A stretch of DNA of 64,000 bases from the NCBI RefSeq assembly GCF_958431955.1, contig NZ_CAUASN010000011.1:4335-68334 (forward strand), given 5' to 3'. How positions within the stretch are numbered: the first letter of the stretch is position 1; every line of letters begins with the position of its first letter. The translations under genes were made by a program, and so were the position numbers. Under the pieces are notes generated by a model, which saw nothing but the letters and a program-made list of their open reading frames with translations, was not told where the DNA came from and did no database searches. The DNA comes from an uncultured Adlercreutzia sp. GTDB taxonomy: Bacteria > Actinomycetota > Coriobacteriia > Coriobacteriales > Eggerthellaceae. Below, piece by piece: positions 48,751 to 57,041 of this stretch.

Positions 48751-51047
48751 TGGGAGAGAAGTGCGAATCCATCGTATCGGGCGTCAACGACGATCGTACC
48801 GACTTCAAGTACGTCGGTACGTGGGACCATCCCGGCCGCCAGTCCTGGGACATGATATCGGGCGCGGCGGTGTACCCCACCGATCTGTGGGAGGAGGGCA
48901 CGCTCACGGCCATGGCCCTGCATTCCCCCTACGGCCATGCGAAGATCACCGGGCTGGATATTTCCGAGGCCGAGCAGATCGAAGGCGTGAAGCTCGTGCT
49001 CACCTATGAGGACGAGGAGATTGCCTCCATGCCCAAGTACCGCCCCAGCTACTACGAGTTCGGCGCGAGCCCGCTTCTGGGCGATGAGGCCGAGTTCGAG
49101 GGCGACGAGGTGGGCGTGGTCGTGGTGGCCGTGAACGAGGAGACCTGCAAGCGCGCCCTGAATGCCGTGAAGGTCGACTGGGAGGCCCTGCCCTTCATCC
49201 TAGATTGCCGCGAGGCCGCCAAGCCCGGCGCCCCCATCCTGCGTCCCGAGATGAACCCCGACTCCAACATGACCGGCAACACCTTCGGCGCCCCGGTTGA
49301 ATGGGAGAACGGCAACGTGGAGGAGGGCCTGGCCGCTGCCGACCATGTGGCTATGATCGAGTACGGCCGTCCCATGTGGAGCCAGTTCCGCTCGATGCCG
49401 CCGGCGTATTTCAGCTACTGGGCCAACGACCCGTGGGGCAACCCCGACGGCGAGAAGATGTGCTACGTCACCAACCACGCGCACTTCCCGAGCAACGGCC
49501 CCATCGTGTCGGCCTACATGGGCTTCGGCTCCTATGCCGACAAGTTCCGCGCGCTCACGCCGTACATGGCTTCGCGCTACTGCGACTTCGTGGAGAAGCG
49601 CGGCGCACAGCTGGCGCCTCTGCTCTCCAAGCGCTTGGGCGGCGTGCCCGTGCGCTTCGTGAACACCCGCCGCCAGTCCTTCGACGCCGCCGTGCCCCAG
49701 ACCTATATCACCGGGCGCATCGGCTTCAACGACGACGGCACGCTCGTGGCCGTGCAGCAGAGAAACGTGCACCAGTCCGGCGCCCGCGGCGGCTACGGTG
49801 ACAAGACCCATGGCCATCTGGTGCTGCCGCCCAACGCCCAGGCCTTCAAGTCCACCGTGTGCCCGAACATCTACTCGGACATGGCCTACTACGTCACCAA
49901 CGGCGCCTGCACCACGGCCGACCCGGGCAAGGACATGTGGGAGCCGGTGAACTTGGCCTTCGCGCACATCGCCAACACCCTGAACATGCCCATCACCGAT
50001 GTCATCATGAAGAACGTGAAGGTGACCGATCCCTCGCTTTCCGCCTGCATGGACGCGGGCAAGAAGGCCTTCGACTGGGACGGGAAGTGGCACGCGCCGG
50101 GCGAAAAGACGCTGGAGGACGGACGCCTGCACGGCGTGGCGGCCCGCGCCTGCTGGTCGATGACCTGGGGCATGATCTCCTACAACATCAACCTGCGCAT
50201 GGGCGTGGACGGCAAAATCTACATGCCCTACGCCGAGGCCCTCATCGGCACCTACTGGCCCGATGCGGCCCAGCTCGTCATCGCCGAGGAGATGGGCATG
50301 AAGCCCGAGGACGTCATCGTCTACTACGCGCCGAACTACAACAACTGGCAGCAGGGCGACGCGGCCGACCGCGGCAGCTCGGTCACCTGGGCCGCCAAGG
50401 AGGCGGCGGTGCAGCTGAAGGCCCAGATCCTCGCCACGGGCGCCTCGCTGTTCGGCGTGACCCCCGACGAGGTTGATCTTGTGGACTCCATGATCACGCT
50501 GAAGGCCGACCCCTCCCAGCAGATGCCCATCGTGGGCATCGGCCAGCTGGCTGTGGGGTACTGCGGCAAGCCCGAGACCCCCTTCCAGAACGACGTCGTG
50601 CGCACCATGAACGTGGATTTCTGCGAGGTGGCGGTTGATCCGGAGACGGGGTTGGTGGAAGTGCTCGACTACGTGGCCGCCCACGACTTCGGCAAGGTCA
50701 TCCGCCCGGCGTCGGCCTTGGGCCAGCTGGAGATGGCGCTCACCCAGGCCGAGGGCCGCGCGCTGCGCGAGGAGCTCATCTGGGACGAGAACACCGGCGT
50801 GCTTCTGAACGGCAACATGTACGACTACAAGGTGCCCACCGCTTTGGACCAGCCCAAGATCGAGCCGGTGCCGGTGGAGACCCGCATGGGCGGCGGCGCC
50901 TACGGTTCCACGGGCGTGGCTCACGCCCATACCAACGCGGGGCTTGTGGGGCTCGCCATCCAGAACGCCACGGGCGGCGACTTCATCACCGTGCAGCCCT
51001 TCACCCCCGACAAGGTGCTGGCGGTGCTGGCCGCCAAGCAGGCCTAA
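48750..51047 (+). CDS. Molybdopterin-binding subunit of a xanthine-dehydrogenase-family hydroxylase
   Basis: 765 aa. The N-terminal a/b hammerhead (SGAAVYPTDLWEEGTLTAMALHSPYGHAKI) and the long Moco-binding part are typical of XDH/aldehyde oxidase large subunits. However, the GGGFGGK loop is altered (MGFGSYADK region), and near the C-terminus GVGE reads GVAH, so the usual catalytic Glu column holds His725. Substrate is therefore uncertain and probably not a classic purine. Ala-Glu rich linker segments are few. It lies between the small and FAD subunit genes, with XdhC and MocA for cofactor supply. Confidence 0.87.
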   Translation: MGEKCESIVSGVNDDRTDFKYVGTWDHPGRQSWDMISGAAVYPTDLWEEGTLTAMALHSPYGHAKITGLDISEAEQIEGVKLVLTYEDEEIASMPKYRPSYYEFGASPLLGDEAEFEGDEVGVVVVAVNEETCKRALNAVKVDWEALPFILDCREAAKPGAPILRPEMNPDSNMTGNTFGAPVEWENGNVEEGLAAADHVAMIEYGRPMWSQFRSMPPAYFSYWANDPWGNPDGEKMCYVTNHAHFPSNGPIVSAYMGFGSYADKFRALTPYMASRYCDFVEKRGAQLAPLLSKRLGGVPVRFVNTRRQSFDAAVPQTYITGRIGFNDDGTLVAVQQRNVHQSGARGGYGDKTHGHLVLPPNAQAFKSTVCPNIYSDMAYYVTNGACTTADPGKDMWEPVNLAFAHIANTLNMPITDVIMKNVKVTDPSLSACMDAGKKAFDWDGKWHAPGEKTLEDGRLHGVAARACWSMTWGMISYNINLRMGVDGKIYMPYAEALIGTYWPDAAQLVIAEEMGMKPEDVIVYYAPNYNNWQQGDAADRGSSVTWAAKEAAVQLKAQILATGASLFGVTPDEVDLVDSMITLKADPSQQMPIVGIGQLAVGYCGKPETPFQNDVVRTMNVDFCEVAVDPETGLVEVLDYVAAHDFGKVIRPASALGQLEMALTQAEGRALREELIWDENTGVLLNGNMYDYKVPTALDQPKIEPVPVETRMGGGAYGSTGVAHAHTNAGLVGLAIQNATGGDFITVQPFTPDKVLAVLAAKQA

Positions 51048-51065
51048 CGCGAAGGAGGATACGAC

Positions 51066-52007
51066 ATGAAGCATTTCAAGCATATGCAGGCCTCCTCGGC
51101 CGACGAGGCGGCCAATGAGGCGAAGGCCGGCACGGCCTGGGTCATGGCCGGCGGCACCGACCTTCTGGGAACCCTGAAGGACGAGATCTTCCCCGAGTAC
51201 CCCGAGACGGTTATCGATCTGAAGACCATCGATGGGCTCGACAGCATCGCCGAGGAGGGAGATACGCTGCGCATCGGCGCCCTGGCGAAGCTGGCCGATG
51301 TGGCCGAGAGCGACCTGGTGAAGACCCATGCGGCCGCGCTCGCCCAGGCGGCCGGGCGGGTGGCATCGCCCACCATCCGGCACATGGGCACCCTCGGCGG
51401 CAACGTGTGCCAGATGCACCGCTGCTGGTACTTCCGCGTGCCCGACGACCGCTTCCACTGTCGCCGCAAGGGCGGGGCGACCTGCCCGGCCCGCATCGGC
51501 GACAACCGCTACCACTCCATTTTCGGCGACGACAACGGCTGCTTCGCCTCCTCGTCCCACGACACGGCGCCGGCGCTCGTGGCCCTCGAGGCCACGGTGG
51601 TCACCACCAAGCGCGAGGTGCCGGCCGGGGAGTTCTTCGGCGCCCACGGGCATCGCTCCAACGTGCTGGAGGACGGGGAAGTGGTGAAGGAGTTCCGCGT
51701 TCCCAAGGTCGCCAAGAGCGCCTTCCAGAAGTTCGCCCTGCGCAAGTCCATCGATTTCCCCGTGGTGAACTGCGCGGTGGCGCAGACCTCCGACGGCGCC
51801 ACCCGCGTGGTGCTCGGCGGCGTGCATCCGGCGCCCTGGCGATCCAAGGAAGCCGAGGAGGCCGTGGCCGGCGGCGTGAGCGCCGATACGGCTCAGGCGG
51901 CCGGCGAGGCGGCGGTGTCGGTGGCCAAGCCGCTCGGCAAGAACGCCTATAAGGTGGACATCGCCCGCACGCTCGTCAAGCGCACGCTGATGGACATCGC
52001 GGGCTAG
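51066..52007 (+). CDS. FAD-binding subunit of the hydroxylase, with extra Cys cluster
   Basis: 313 aa, CoxM/XDH-B type. The FAD motifs AGGTDLLGTLKD (about 28-39) and the GTLGGNV loop (about 108-114) are present. An insertion holds four cysteines, C115, C120, C132 and C140 (NVCQMHRCWY...HCRRKGGATCPA), spaced much as the extra [4Fe-4S] of 4-hydroxybenzoyl-CoA reductase beta subunit. This suggests an additional cluster in the electron path. Ribosome-binding site AAGGAGG. Confidence 0.87.
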   Translation: MKHFKHMQASSADEAANEAKAGTAWVMAGGTDLLGTLKDEIFPEYPETVIDLKTIDGLDSIAEEGDTLRIGALAKLADVAESDLVKTHAAALAQAAGRVASPTIRHMGTLGGNVCQMHRCWYFRVPDDRFHCRRKGGATCPARIGDNRYHSIFGDDNGCFASSSHDTAPALVALEATVVTTKREVPAGEFFGAHGHRSNVLEDGEVVKEFRVPKVAKSAFQKFALRKSIDFPVVNCAVAQTSDGATRVVLGGVHPAPWRSKEAEEAVAGGVSADTAQAAGEAAVSVAKPLGKNAYKVDIARTLVKRTLMDIAG

Positions 52008-52030
52008 ATGCGGAAAGGAAGCTGACGGCG

Positions 52031-53086
52031 ATGGATCAGGCGAAGACGGCGACGTGGGGCGAGGCTCTGGCCGAGCTGCGCCAGTGGGCGCAGGATCGGG
52101 ACGATGTGAGCGTGACCCCGCAGATGCTCTCGGTGGCCGCCCCGGCCCGCGAGGAGTTCTACGGGCGCGTGGAAGCCATCCAGGGCCAGATCGCCGATGC
52201 GGTGCTGGATGGCGGCGATGCGGCCGCGATGGAGCGGCTCGCCCGCGCGCTGGCGGCGGTGTGCGGGGACATCTCCCGCGCCGCCGGCCTGGCGAGGGTG
52301 GCCCTGCCCGGGCGGCTGGAGGCCTTCGCGGCCGATCCCGCGAGGGCTTTGGCCGCACCGCTGCAGTCGGTGGTCATCGACGCCCTCTCGGGGCGCGTGC
52401 CCCTGTCCGAGGTCGATGGCCAGGCGCGCCAGTGCGTGCGCGGTGCGGCCGAGGCGCTCGCACGCGGCGCCTACGAGGCCTGGGCCTACCTGGGCGTTGT
52501 GGCGTCGCTTAATCCCGTGCGCCTCTGGGCCGTGGGATGCGAGGACGGTCAGACGGCCCGTATCGTGCCGACTGACGTGCTCACCATGGGCGCCCAGGTG
52601 CCCTCCCGCGAGCGGCGTTTCCCCGAGGCGGTCGTCCAGTGCGCCGACGGGCGCGTCTTCGCCCTGAAGTGCGAGGCCGCCCGCGAGATCGACTACTACG
52701 ACGCGCTGGCGCCCATCGCCCGCGACACGTCGGCCGGGGGCAACACCGCGGGCATGCTGGGCCATCGTGTGCTTCTGCTGTACCAGCTGGACGCACCTGA
52801 TAAGGTGCAGGCCACGGTGGACCGCAAGCAGCGCCTGCAGCGGTTTGCCGACCTGGCTGTGGAGGTGCTGGCCCCGGCCGAAATGGAGAACCCCGCCTAC
52901 CTGGGGGCCTTCATCGCGCGGCTGCGCACTCTGCGCACCCGCCGGCCGCTTACGGTCGTCACCTACGACGAGGCGGCCCGCTTCCCCCAGGCCATGGAGG
53001 CCGATGGGGAAGTGCCGCCGGTGGAGCGGTGCGCGGTCGGCCTTCGGCGCGAGGGCTTGGCGGCCATCGCCGAGAAGCTTCGATAA
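52031..53086 (+). CDS. Unknown protein in the hydroxylase operon
   Basis: 351 aa, Ala-rich; no motif I recognise. No signal peptide or membrane segment is apparent. A helical N-terminal half (about 1-165) precedes a mixed alpha/beta half with VRLWAVGCEDGQTARIVP and HRVLLLYQLDAPDKVQAT. Its fixed place between the FAD subunit and the haem lipoprotein, 24 bases after the former, suggests an assembly or export chaperone for the hydroxylase. That is inference from position alone. Confidence 0.7.
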   Translation: MDQAKTATWGEALAELRQWAQDRDDVSVTPQMLSVAAPAREEFYGRVEAIQGQIADAVLDGGDAAAMERLARALAAVCGDISRAAGLARVALPGRLEAFAADPARALAAPLQSVVIDALSGRVPLSEVDGQARQCVRGAAEALARGAYEAWAYLGVVASLNPVRLWAVGCEDGQTARIVPTDVLTMGAQVPSRERRFPEAVVQCADGRVFALKCEAAREIDYYDALAPIARDTSAGGNTAGMLGHRVLLLYQLDAPDKVQATVDRKQRLQRFADLAVEVLAPAEMENPAYLGAFIARLRTLRTRRPLTVVTYDEAARFPQAMEADGEVPPVERCAVGLRREGLAAIAEKLR

Positions 53087-53136
53087 AAATCTATTCGTTG
53101 CGCGCCCGATGGGCGCGGTGGATGAAGGAGCGAGAT

Positions 53137-53637
53137 ATGAGAAGGAACGCATGCAGGAAGGGGGCCATCGGGATTGCGGTGTGCGCTGTGGCCCTGACGG
53201 GCCTGGTCGCAGGCTGCGCGCCGCAGGCCCAGGAGGCTGCCCCGAGTGACGGCATTGCCTCCAACGACATGGTGGTGCGGGGCGAGTACACCCCCTACGA
53301 TCCCGCCGTCGAGGCCGAGGTCACGGGTGGCTCGGGCATCGAGGGCTCCGAGGAGGAGCAGCTCCAGCAGGAGCGCATCGCCGGCGGCGCCGCCGGAGCC
53401 GTGGTGTCCCAGAACTTGGAGCCCTTGGAGGGCGTTGTCGACTACAGCGAGGGCGAGTACGTGCCCGTCTACGGCATCGCCTGCGATATTCCCGAGGTGG
53501 TGCACGGCGAGGGCAACGGCACGGCGTGCACGAGCTGCCACACGGCCGACGGCTCGGGTGCCGGCACCCAGGTGCCCCAAAGCCATGTGGATCAGAATCT
53601 GACCGACGAGGAGTGCCTGACCTGCCACGAGCTGTAA
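53137..53637 (+). CDS. Dihaem c-type cytochrome lipoprotein
   Basis: 166 aa. A signal peptide with lipobox GLVAGC (Cys27) marks it as an exported lipoprotein. Two CXXCH haem-attachment motifs are present: CTSCH (131-135) and CLTCH (160-164), the second three residues from the C-terminus. The acidic middle (about 65-115) has no motif. It is the natural electron acceptor for the exported hydroxylase. The ATG at 53137 follows GAAGGAG. No haem lyase genes are in the window. Confidence 0.85.
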   Translation: MRRNACRKGAIGIAVCAVALTGLVAGCAPQAQEAAPSDGIASNDMVVRGEYTPYDPAVEAEVTGGSGIEGSEEEQLQQERIAGGAAGAVVSQNLEPLEGVVDYSEGEYVPVYGIACDIPEVVHGEGNGTACTSCHTADGSGAGTQVPQSHVDQNLTDEECLTCHEL

Positions 53638-53673
53638 GGCCCGGGAAAGACGATTTCGAGATAGGAGGAGAAG

Positions 53674-54984
53674 ATGCGCGAGATTCGGGACGATGTGCGC
53701 CGTTGGCTTGCGGCGGGCGAGGCCGTGGCCTTGGCCCAGGTGACCAAGACCTGGGGCTCGTCGCCCCGGGTGCCCGGCGCCTGCATGGCCGTCACGGCAG
53801 ACGGTCGCATCGCCGGTTCGGTGTCGGGCGGCTGCATCGAGGGCGCTATCGCCCAGGTGGCGCTCGACTGCCTGGACGGGCATCTCTCCTCCCTGGAGAA
53901 ATTCCACGCCTCCACGCGCCGGGCCCAGGAAGTGGGCCTGTCGTGCGGGGGCAACATCGAGGTGTTCGTGTCGCCGCTCGATGAGGCGCTCTTCGCCTGC
54001 GAGGACGCCCTCATCGCCGCCGATGCCGACTACGTGCGCGTGACGGCGGTGGAGGAGACCGCCGCTGCAGCCGAGTCCGAGGTGGCTGACATGCCGCCCG
54101 CGGCCGCCGACATGTCCGCGCCCGATACGGAACCCTCCCTCGGAGCTGTCCGCGATGCCGACCCCTCCCCGGTGCCGGCGGACATCTCCGAGAGCGGCGC
54201 CCCCTTCGTGGGGCTCTCCTTCCTCGTGGCCGACCGCGCGGCCGCCGAGGCGGCGCTCGCGAGTCTGGATAGCGCGCAGGCGGCGGGTCTTACCCTGGCC
54301 GACGTGCCCGAAAGCGCCGATATGGCTCTCATTACGCCGGCCGATGCGGGTGATACTGGCACCCTCGCGCCTGTGGCCGCCGCGGTGGCCGCCCGGCCCC
54401 TCGCGACGAGCACGGGCCATGTCGTGGAAGGCGGTCTGGACTGGTTCTTCGCCCGCATGCTCTCCAAGCCGCAGCTCGTCTGCATCGGCGGCGTGCACAT
54501 CGCCGTGCGCCTGTGCGAGATCGCGCACGTGCTGGGCTACCGCACCGTGGTCATCGACCCGCGCGGCATCTTCGCCACCGACGAGCGCTTCCCAGCCGTG
54601 GACGAGCTCGTGCACGCCTGGCCCCAGGAGGCCTTCCGCAACATTCCGCTCACGGCGAGCACGGCCGTGTGCGCGCTTACCCACGACCCGAAGATCGACG
54701 TGCCGGCGCTTCTGGCCGCCCTCGATTCGCCGGCCTTCTATATCGGCTCGCTCGGGCGGTCCACCACCCAGTGGGCCCGCTGGCGCTCGCTCAAGGAGGA
54801 AGGTGCGACCGATGCTGATATCGACCGCATCTTCGGCCCCATCGGCCTCGACCTGCGCGGCCGCGAGCCGGCCGAGATAGCCCTGTCGGTCATGGCCGAG
54901 ATCACCGCCGTGCGCCACGCCAGCCCCTACGAGCTCTCCACCATGCTCCAATCCGCCCTCAAGGTGGAGGCTGAGAAGAAGTAG
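53674..54984 (+). CDS. XdhC/CoxI-family molybdenum cofactor insertion protein
   Basis: 436 aa. The N-terminal XdhC_CoxI domain has GSSPRVPGACMAV, GSVSGGCIEG and GLSCGGNIEV. The C-terminal XdhC_C Rossmann domain starts LVCIGGVHIAVRLCEIAHVLGYRTVVIDPR. An Ala/Pro/Asp-rich insertion at about 125-180 joins them. XdhC proteins bind Moco, promote its sulfuration by a NifS-type desulfurase and insert it in XDH-family enzymes, matching the MocA/SufS-like/SufU-like genes upstream. The ribosome-binding site is AGGAGG. Last gene of the operon. Confidence 0.9.
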   Translation: MREIRDDVRRWLAAGEAVALAQVTKTWGSSPRVPGACMAVTADGRIAGSVSGGCIEGAIAQVALDCLDGHLSSLEKFHASTRRAQEVGLSCGGNIEVFVSPLDEALFACEDALIAADADYVRVTAVEETAAAAESEVADMPPAAADMSAPDTEPSLGAVRDADPSPVPADISESGAPFVGLSFLVADRAAAEAALASLDSAQAAGLTLADVPESADMALITPADAGDTGTLAPVAAAVAARPLATSTGHVVEGGLDWFFARMLSKPQLVCIGGVHIAVRLCEIAHVLGYRTVVIDPRGIFATDERFPAVDELVHAWPQEAFRNIPLTASTAVCALTHDPKIDVPALLAALDSPAFYIGSLGRSTTQWARWRSLKEEGATDADIDRIFGPIGLDLRGREPAEIALSVMAEITAVRHASPYELSTMLQSALKVEAEKK

Positions 54985-55035
54985 CAGGCCGCTTCGCCTG
55001 AGTTGAAAAGGGGCCGAAAGCTTCGACTCCCTGGG

Positions 55036-55048
55036 TTTATGCTAAACT
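55036..55048 (+). promoter_or_regulatory. Extended -10 just before mntA; likely leaderless mRNA
   Basis: TGCTAAACT ends at 55048 and the mntA ATG is at 55055, so transcription should begin at or next to the A of the ATG. No ribosome-binding site precedes the ATG and no clear -35 is seen. Confidence 0.5.
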
Positions 55049-55054
55049 GGCGTC

Positions 55055-55357
55055 ATGACAGTTCTCGATAGACATACCATCGCCGATGCTGTATGCGGCC
55101 TTCTTCCCGATTACGATGTGAAAGAGGCGTATCTGTTTGGCTCCTATGCTCGCGGCGACGCTGACGGTGATTCGGACATCGACATCTGTGTCGAATGCGG
55201 GGACTCGTTCACGCTGTTCTCACTTGGCGGTTTGGGAGCTTCCCTTGAAAAGGCGCTCGGCGTGCCCGTGGACGTCGTGTGCGGTTCCGACTCGTTCTAC
55301 CCTCGAGCGAAGAAGCGTTATCTGCGGGATAGGAGGCTGCTCTATGCGAAACCCTGA
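55055..55357 (+). CDS. MntA-type minimal nucleotidyltransferase (antitoxin)
   Basis: 100 aa. The MNT motif GSYARGDADGDSDIDI (about 29-44) provides the GSX10DXD catalytic residues. In HEPN/MNT pairs MntA neutralises HepT by adding AMP to a tyrosine near its active site. Here it is upstream and overlaps hepT by 14 bases. Codon use is more AT-rich than in flanking genes, consistent with a mobile defence or stability module. Confidence 0.88.
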   Translation: MTVLDRHTIADAVCGLLPDYDVKEAYLFGSYARGDADGDSDIDICVECGDSFTLFSLGGLGASLEKALGVPVDVVCGSDSFYPRAKKRYLRDRRLLYAKP

Positions 55358-55724
55358 CGCTATTGAGTGCCTCGAGTTGATGCTCCCGCTTTGCGAGAGC
55401 GTGGCCGACCGTATCGAGCGTTACGGCATTACCCGTGAGAATATCGCGGAGAACTCCGATTACTTCGATCTGGTGCTCATGCCCATTTTTCAGATTGGGG
55501 AGTTGATCGGTGCCGGAGGCTACTACGACGCTCTGCAAGAGTTGTATCCTGCGGAGATCTGGAGTCAAGCATACGGTTTGAGGAATCGTATCGCCCACGG
55601 CTATGCGAAGCTGGATCCTGCGATCATCTGGGTCACGGCCACGAAGAGCATTCCCGAGCTTGAGACTCTCTGTCGCGAATTGCTGAAGAGCCAGCCCAGT
55701 GGTGGCGAGAACTGCGCCTCGTAG
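55344..55724 (+). CDS. HepT-like HEPN ribonuclease toxin
   Basis: 126 aa, DUF86 family. The HEPN active-site motif RNRIAHGY (RX4HXY) lies at about 84-91 and is intact, including the Tyr that MntA modifies. The start ATG at 55344 is inside the mntA end. Probable RNA cleaving toxin held inactive by its partner; possible abortive-infection or plasmid-maintenance-like role. Confidence 0.85.
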   Translation: MRNPDAIECLELMLPLCESVADRIERYGITRENIAENSDYFDLVLMPIFQIGELIGAGGYYDALQELYPAEIWSQAYGLRNRIAHGYAKLDPAIIWVTATKSIPELETLCRELLKSQPSGGENCAS

Positions 55725-55797
55725 CGGAATATCGCAGCTGCAGCGGAAAACGCATTAAGTCGGCGTCCTGTCAATTGAGGTAGCTGCTCAAGACGGC

Positions 55798-55826
55798 GTG
55801 CCCGCGAACGTAGCGCTTGCGGGCAC
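55798..55826. terminator. Bidirectional hairpin between hepT and ybjQ-like gene
   Basis: GTGCCCGC (55798-55805) pairs with GCGGGCAC (55819-55826). It stands between convergent genes. Only weak T-runs are present on either side. Confidence 0.45.
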
Positions 55827-55849
55827 GTGATTTCTTGCGAGCGGGTCCC

Positions 55850-56173
55850 CTACGCCGCCTCCACCGTGACAGCGGTGCCTGATGCGGTCACCATGAGCAT
55901 GTTGCCCTGACCGAGCACCTCGTAGTCCATATCCACGCCGACGATGGCGTGGGCCCCGAGCGCGGCGGCCCGCTGCTGCATCTCGGCCACGGCCTCGTTG
56001 CGGGCCTGCATGAGCTCCTCCTCGTAGCCGGCCGAGCGGCCGCCCACCAGGTTGCGGATGCCCGCGCCGAAGTCCTTCAGGAAGTTGATGCCGGTGATGA
56101 CCTCGCCGAACACGATGCCGTAGTAGCCGGTGATGCGGTAGCCCTCGACGGTGGGCGTGGTGGTGACGATCAT
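55850..56173 (-). CDS. YbjQ/UPF0145 heavy-metal-binding-domain protein
   Basis: 107 aa, DUF74. It begins MIVTTTPTVEGYRITGYYGIVFGEVITG and has ARNEAVAEMQQRAAALGAHAIVGVDMDYE, the conserved pentamer-forming region. The function is unknown in the family. The ATG at 56173 follows AGGAGCGCC on the minus strand. The long frame that continues through the neighbouring gene is an antisense artefact. Confidence 0.88.
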   Translation of the reverse strand: MIVTTTPTVEGYRITGYYGIVFGEVITGINFLKDFGAGIRNLVGGRSAGYEEELMQARNEAVAEMQQRAAALGAHAIVGVDMDYEVLGQGNMLMVTASGTAVTVEAA

Positions 56174-56196
56174 GGCGCTCCTCTCTCGGAAATGTA

Positions 56197-56217
56197 CGGG
56201 TGCGAGTATAATACCCG
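56197..56217 (+). promoter_or_regulatory. TATAAT overlapped by a CGGGT/ACCCG dyad
   Basis: TATAAT at 56207-56212 lies inside CGGGT (56197-56201) ... ACCCG (56213-56217), in the divergent gap between the YbjQ-like gene and the methyltransferase gene. A repressor site over the -10 is a reasonable reading. No clear -35. Confidence 0.4.
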
Positions 56218-56239
56218 AAATCGAGAAAGCGAGGCTGGC

Positions 56240-56947
56240 ATGGCGGATGACGCACTGCGACGACACTACGACGGGCTTCCCCGGGAAGGGGGCTTTCCGG
56301 CCCGCTGCCATATGGAGCTGCCGCGGCGTGCGCTTTCCGGAGCCTGCGTCGTGAACGTGGGCTGCCGGCGCGGCAAGGGCTGCTATAAGTTCAGCGAACT
56401 CGTGGGCCCGACGGGGCGCGTCGTGGGCATCGACTGGCGGTCGGCGCTCATCGACGAGGCCCGTGCCGGCGTGCCGGCGGCTTTGGAGCGCAGCCGAATG
56501 CCTCGCAGCAATATGGCATTTGCCGTAGCCTATCCCGAGCAGCTGAGGCAGGCGGTGGCGCCGGAGTCGGCGGATTACGTGTACCTGAACAGCTCGCTTG
56601 CGCTCTTCTCCGATCCGCCTCGGGTTCTGCGGGAATGCTGGGCGGTGCTCGTACCCGGCGGCTCGCTTCTCATCGAGTGCGCGGTGGCCGAGAGCGAGGG
56701 GCCGGCAGCTGCCCGTGCGCTTCTCGTGGAGGCGGCCCGCCACCTCGGCAACGCGGTGCAGGCGGCTCCTTCGCGGGCGCAGCTGATGGGATGGCTGGCC
56801 GAGGCCGGCTTCATGGCCCCCGCCCTTCGCGAGGAGCACGAGGTGGCCGCCGATCGGGGGAGTCTGTCCGACCATCGGGTGCCCACGGTGCCCGATGACG
56901 ACGCGGCCTACCGTCTTGTGGCCCTGGAGGCGCGCAAACCCCGCTAG
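56240..56947 (+). CDS. Class I SAM-dependent methyltransferase, ArsM-like
   Basis: 235 aa. Motif I region VVNVGCRRGKGCYKFSELVGPTGRVVGIDW (about 34-64) resembles arsenite or small-molecule methyltransferases. YVYLNSSLALFSDPPRVLRECWAVLVPGGSLLIE covers motifs II-III. The ArsM cysteines are not evident, so arsenic as substrate is doubtful. The gene faces ahcY, which removes S-adenosylhomocysteine. The 3' end carries a tandem duplication (see findings). Confidence 0.75.
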   Translation: MADDALRRHYDGLPREGGFPARCHMELPRRALSGACVVNVGCRRGKGCYKFSELVGPTGRVVGIDWRSALIDEARAGVPAALERSRMPRSNMAFAVAYPEQLRQAVAPESADYVYLNSSLALFSDPPRVLRECWAVLVPGGSLLIECAVAESEGPAAARALLVEAARHLGNAVQAAPSRAQLMGWLAEAGFMAPALREEHEVAADRGSLSDHRVPTVPDDDAAYRLVALEARKPR

Positions 56948-56990
56948 CAGCCCACGCGCAAGCCCCGCTAGCGGCCCGCGCCTACGAGAA

Positions 56991-57016
56991 GGGGCGCCCC
57001 GCACAGGAGCGCCCCC
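56991..57016. terminator. Hairpin between convergent methyltransferase and ahcY genes
   Basis: GGGGCGC (56991-56997) pairs with GCGCCCC (57009-57015). It has no clear T-run on either strand. Confidence 0.4.
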
Positions 57017-57041
57017 GACTTGCGCGGTCTGTCTCTCGGTC

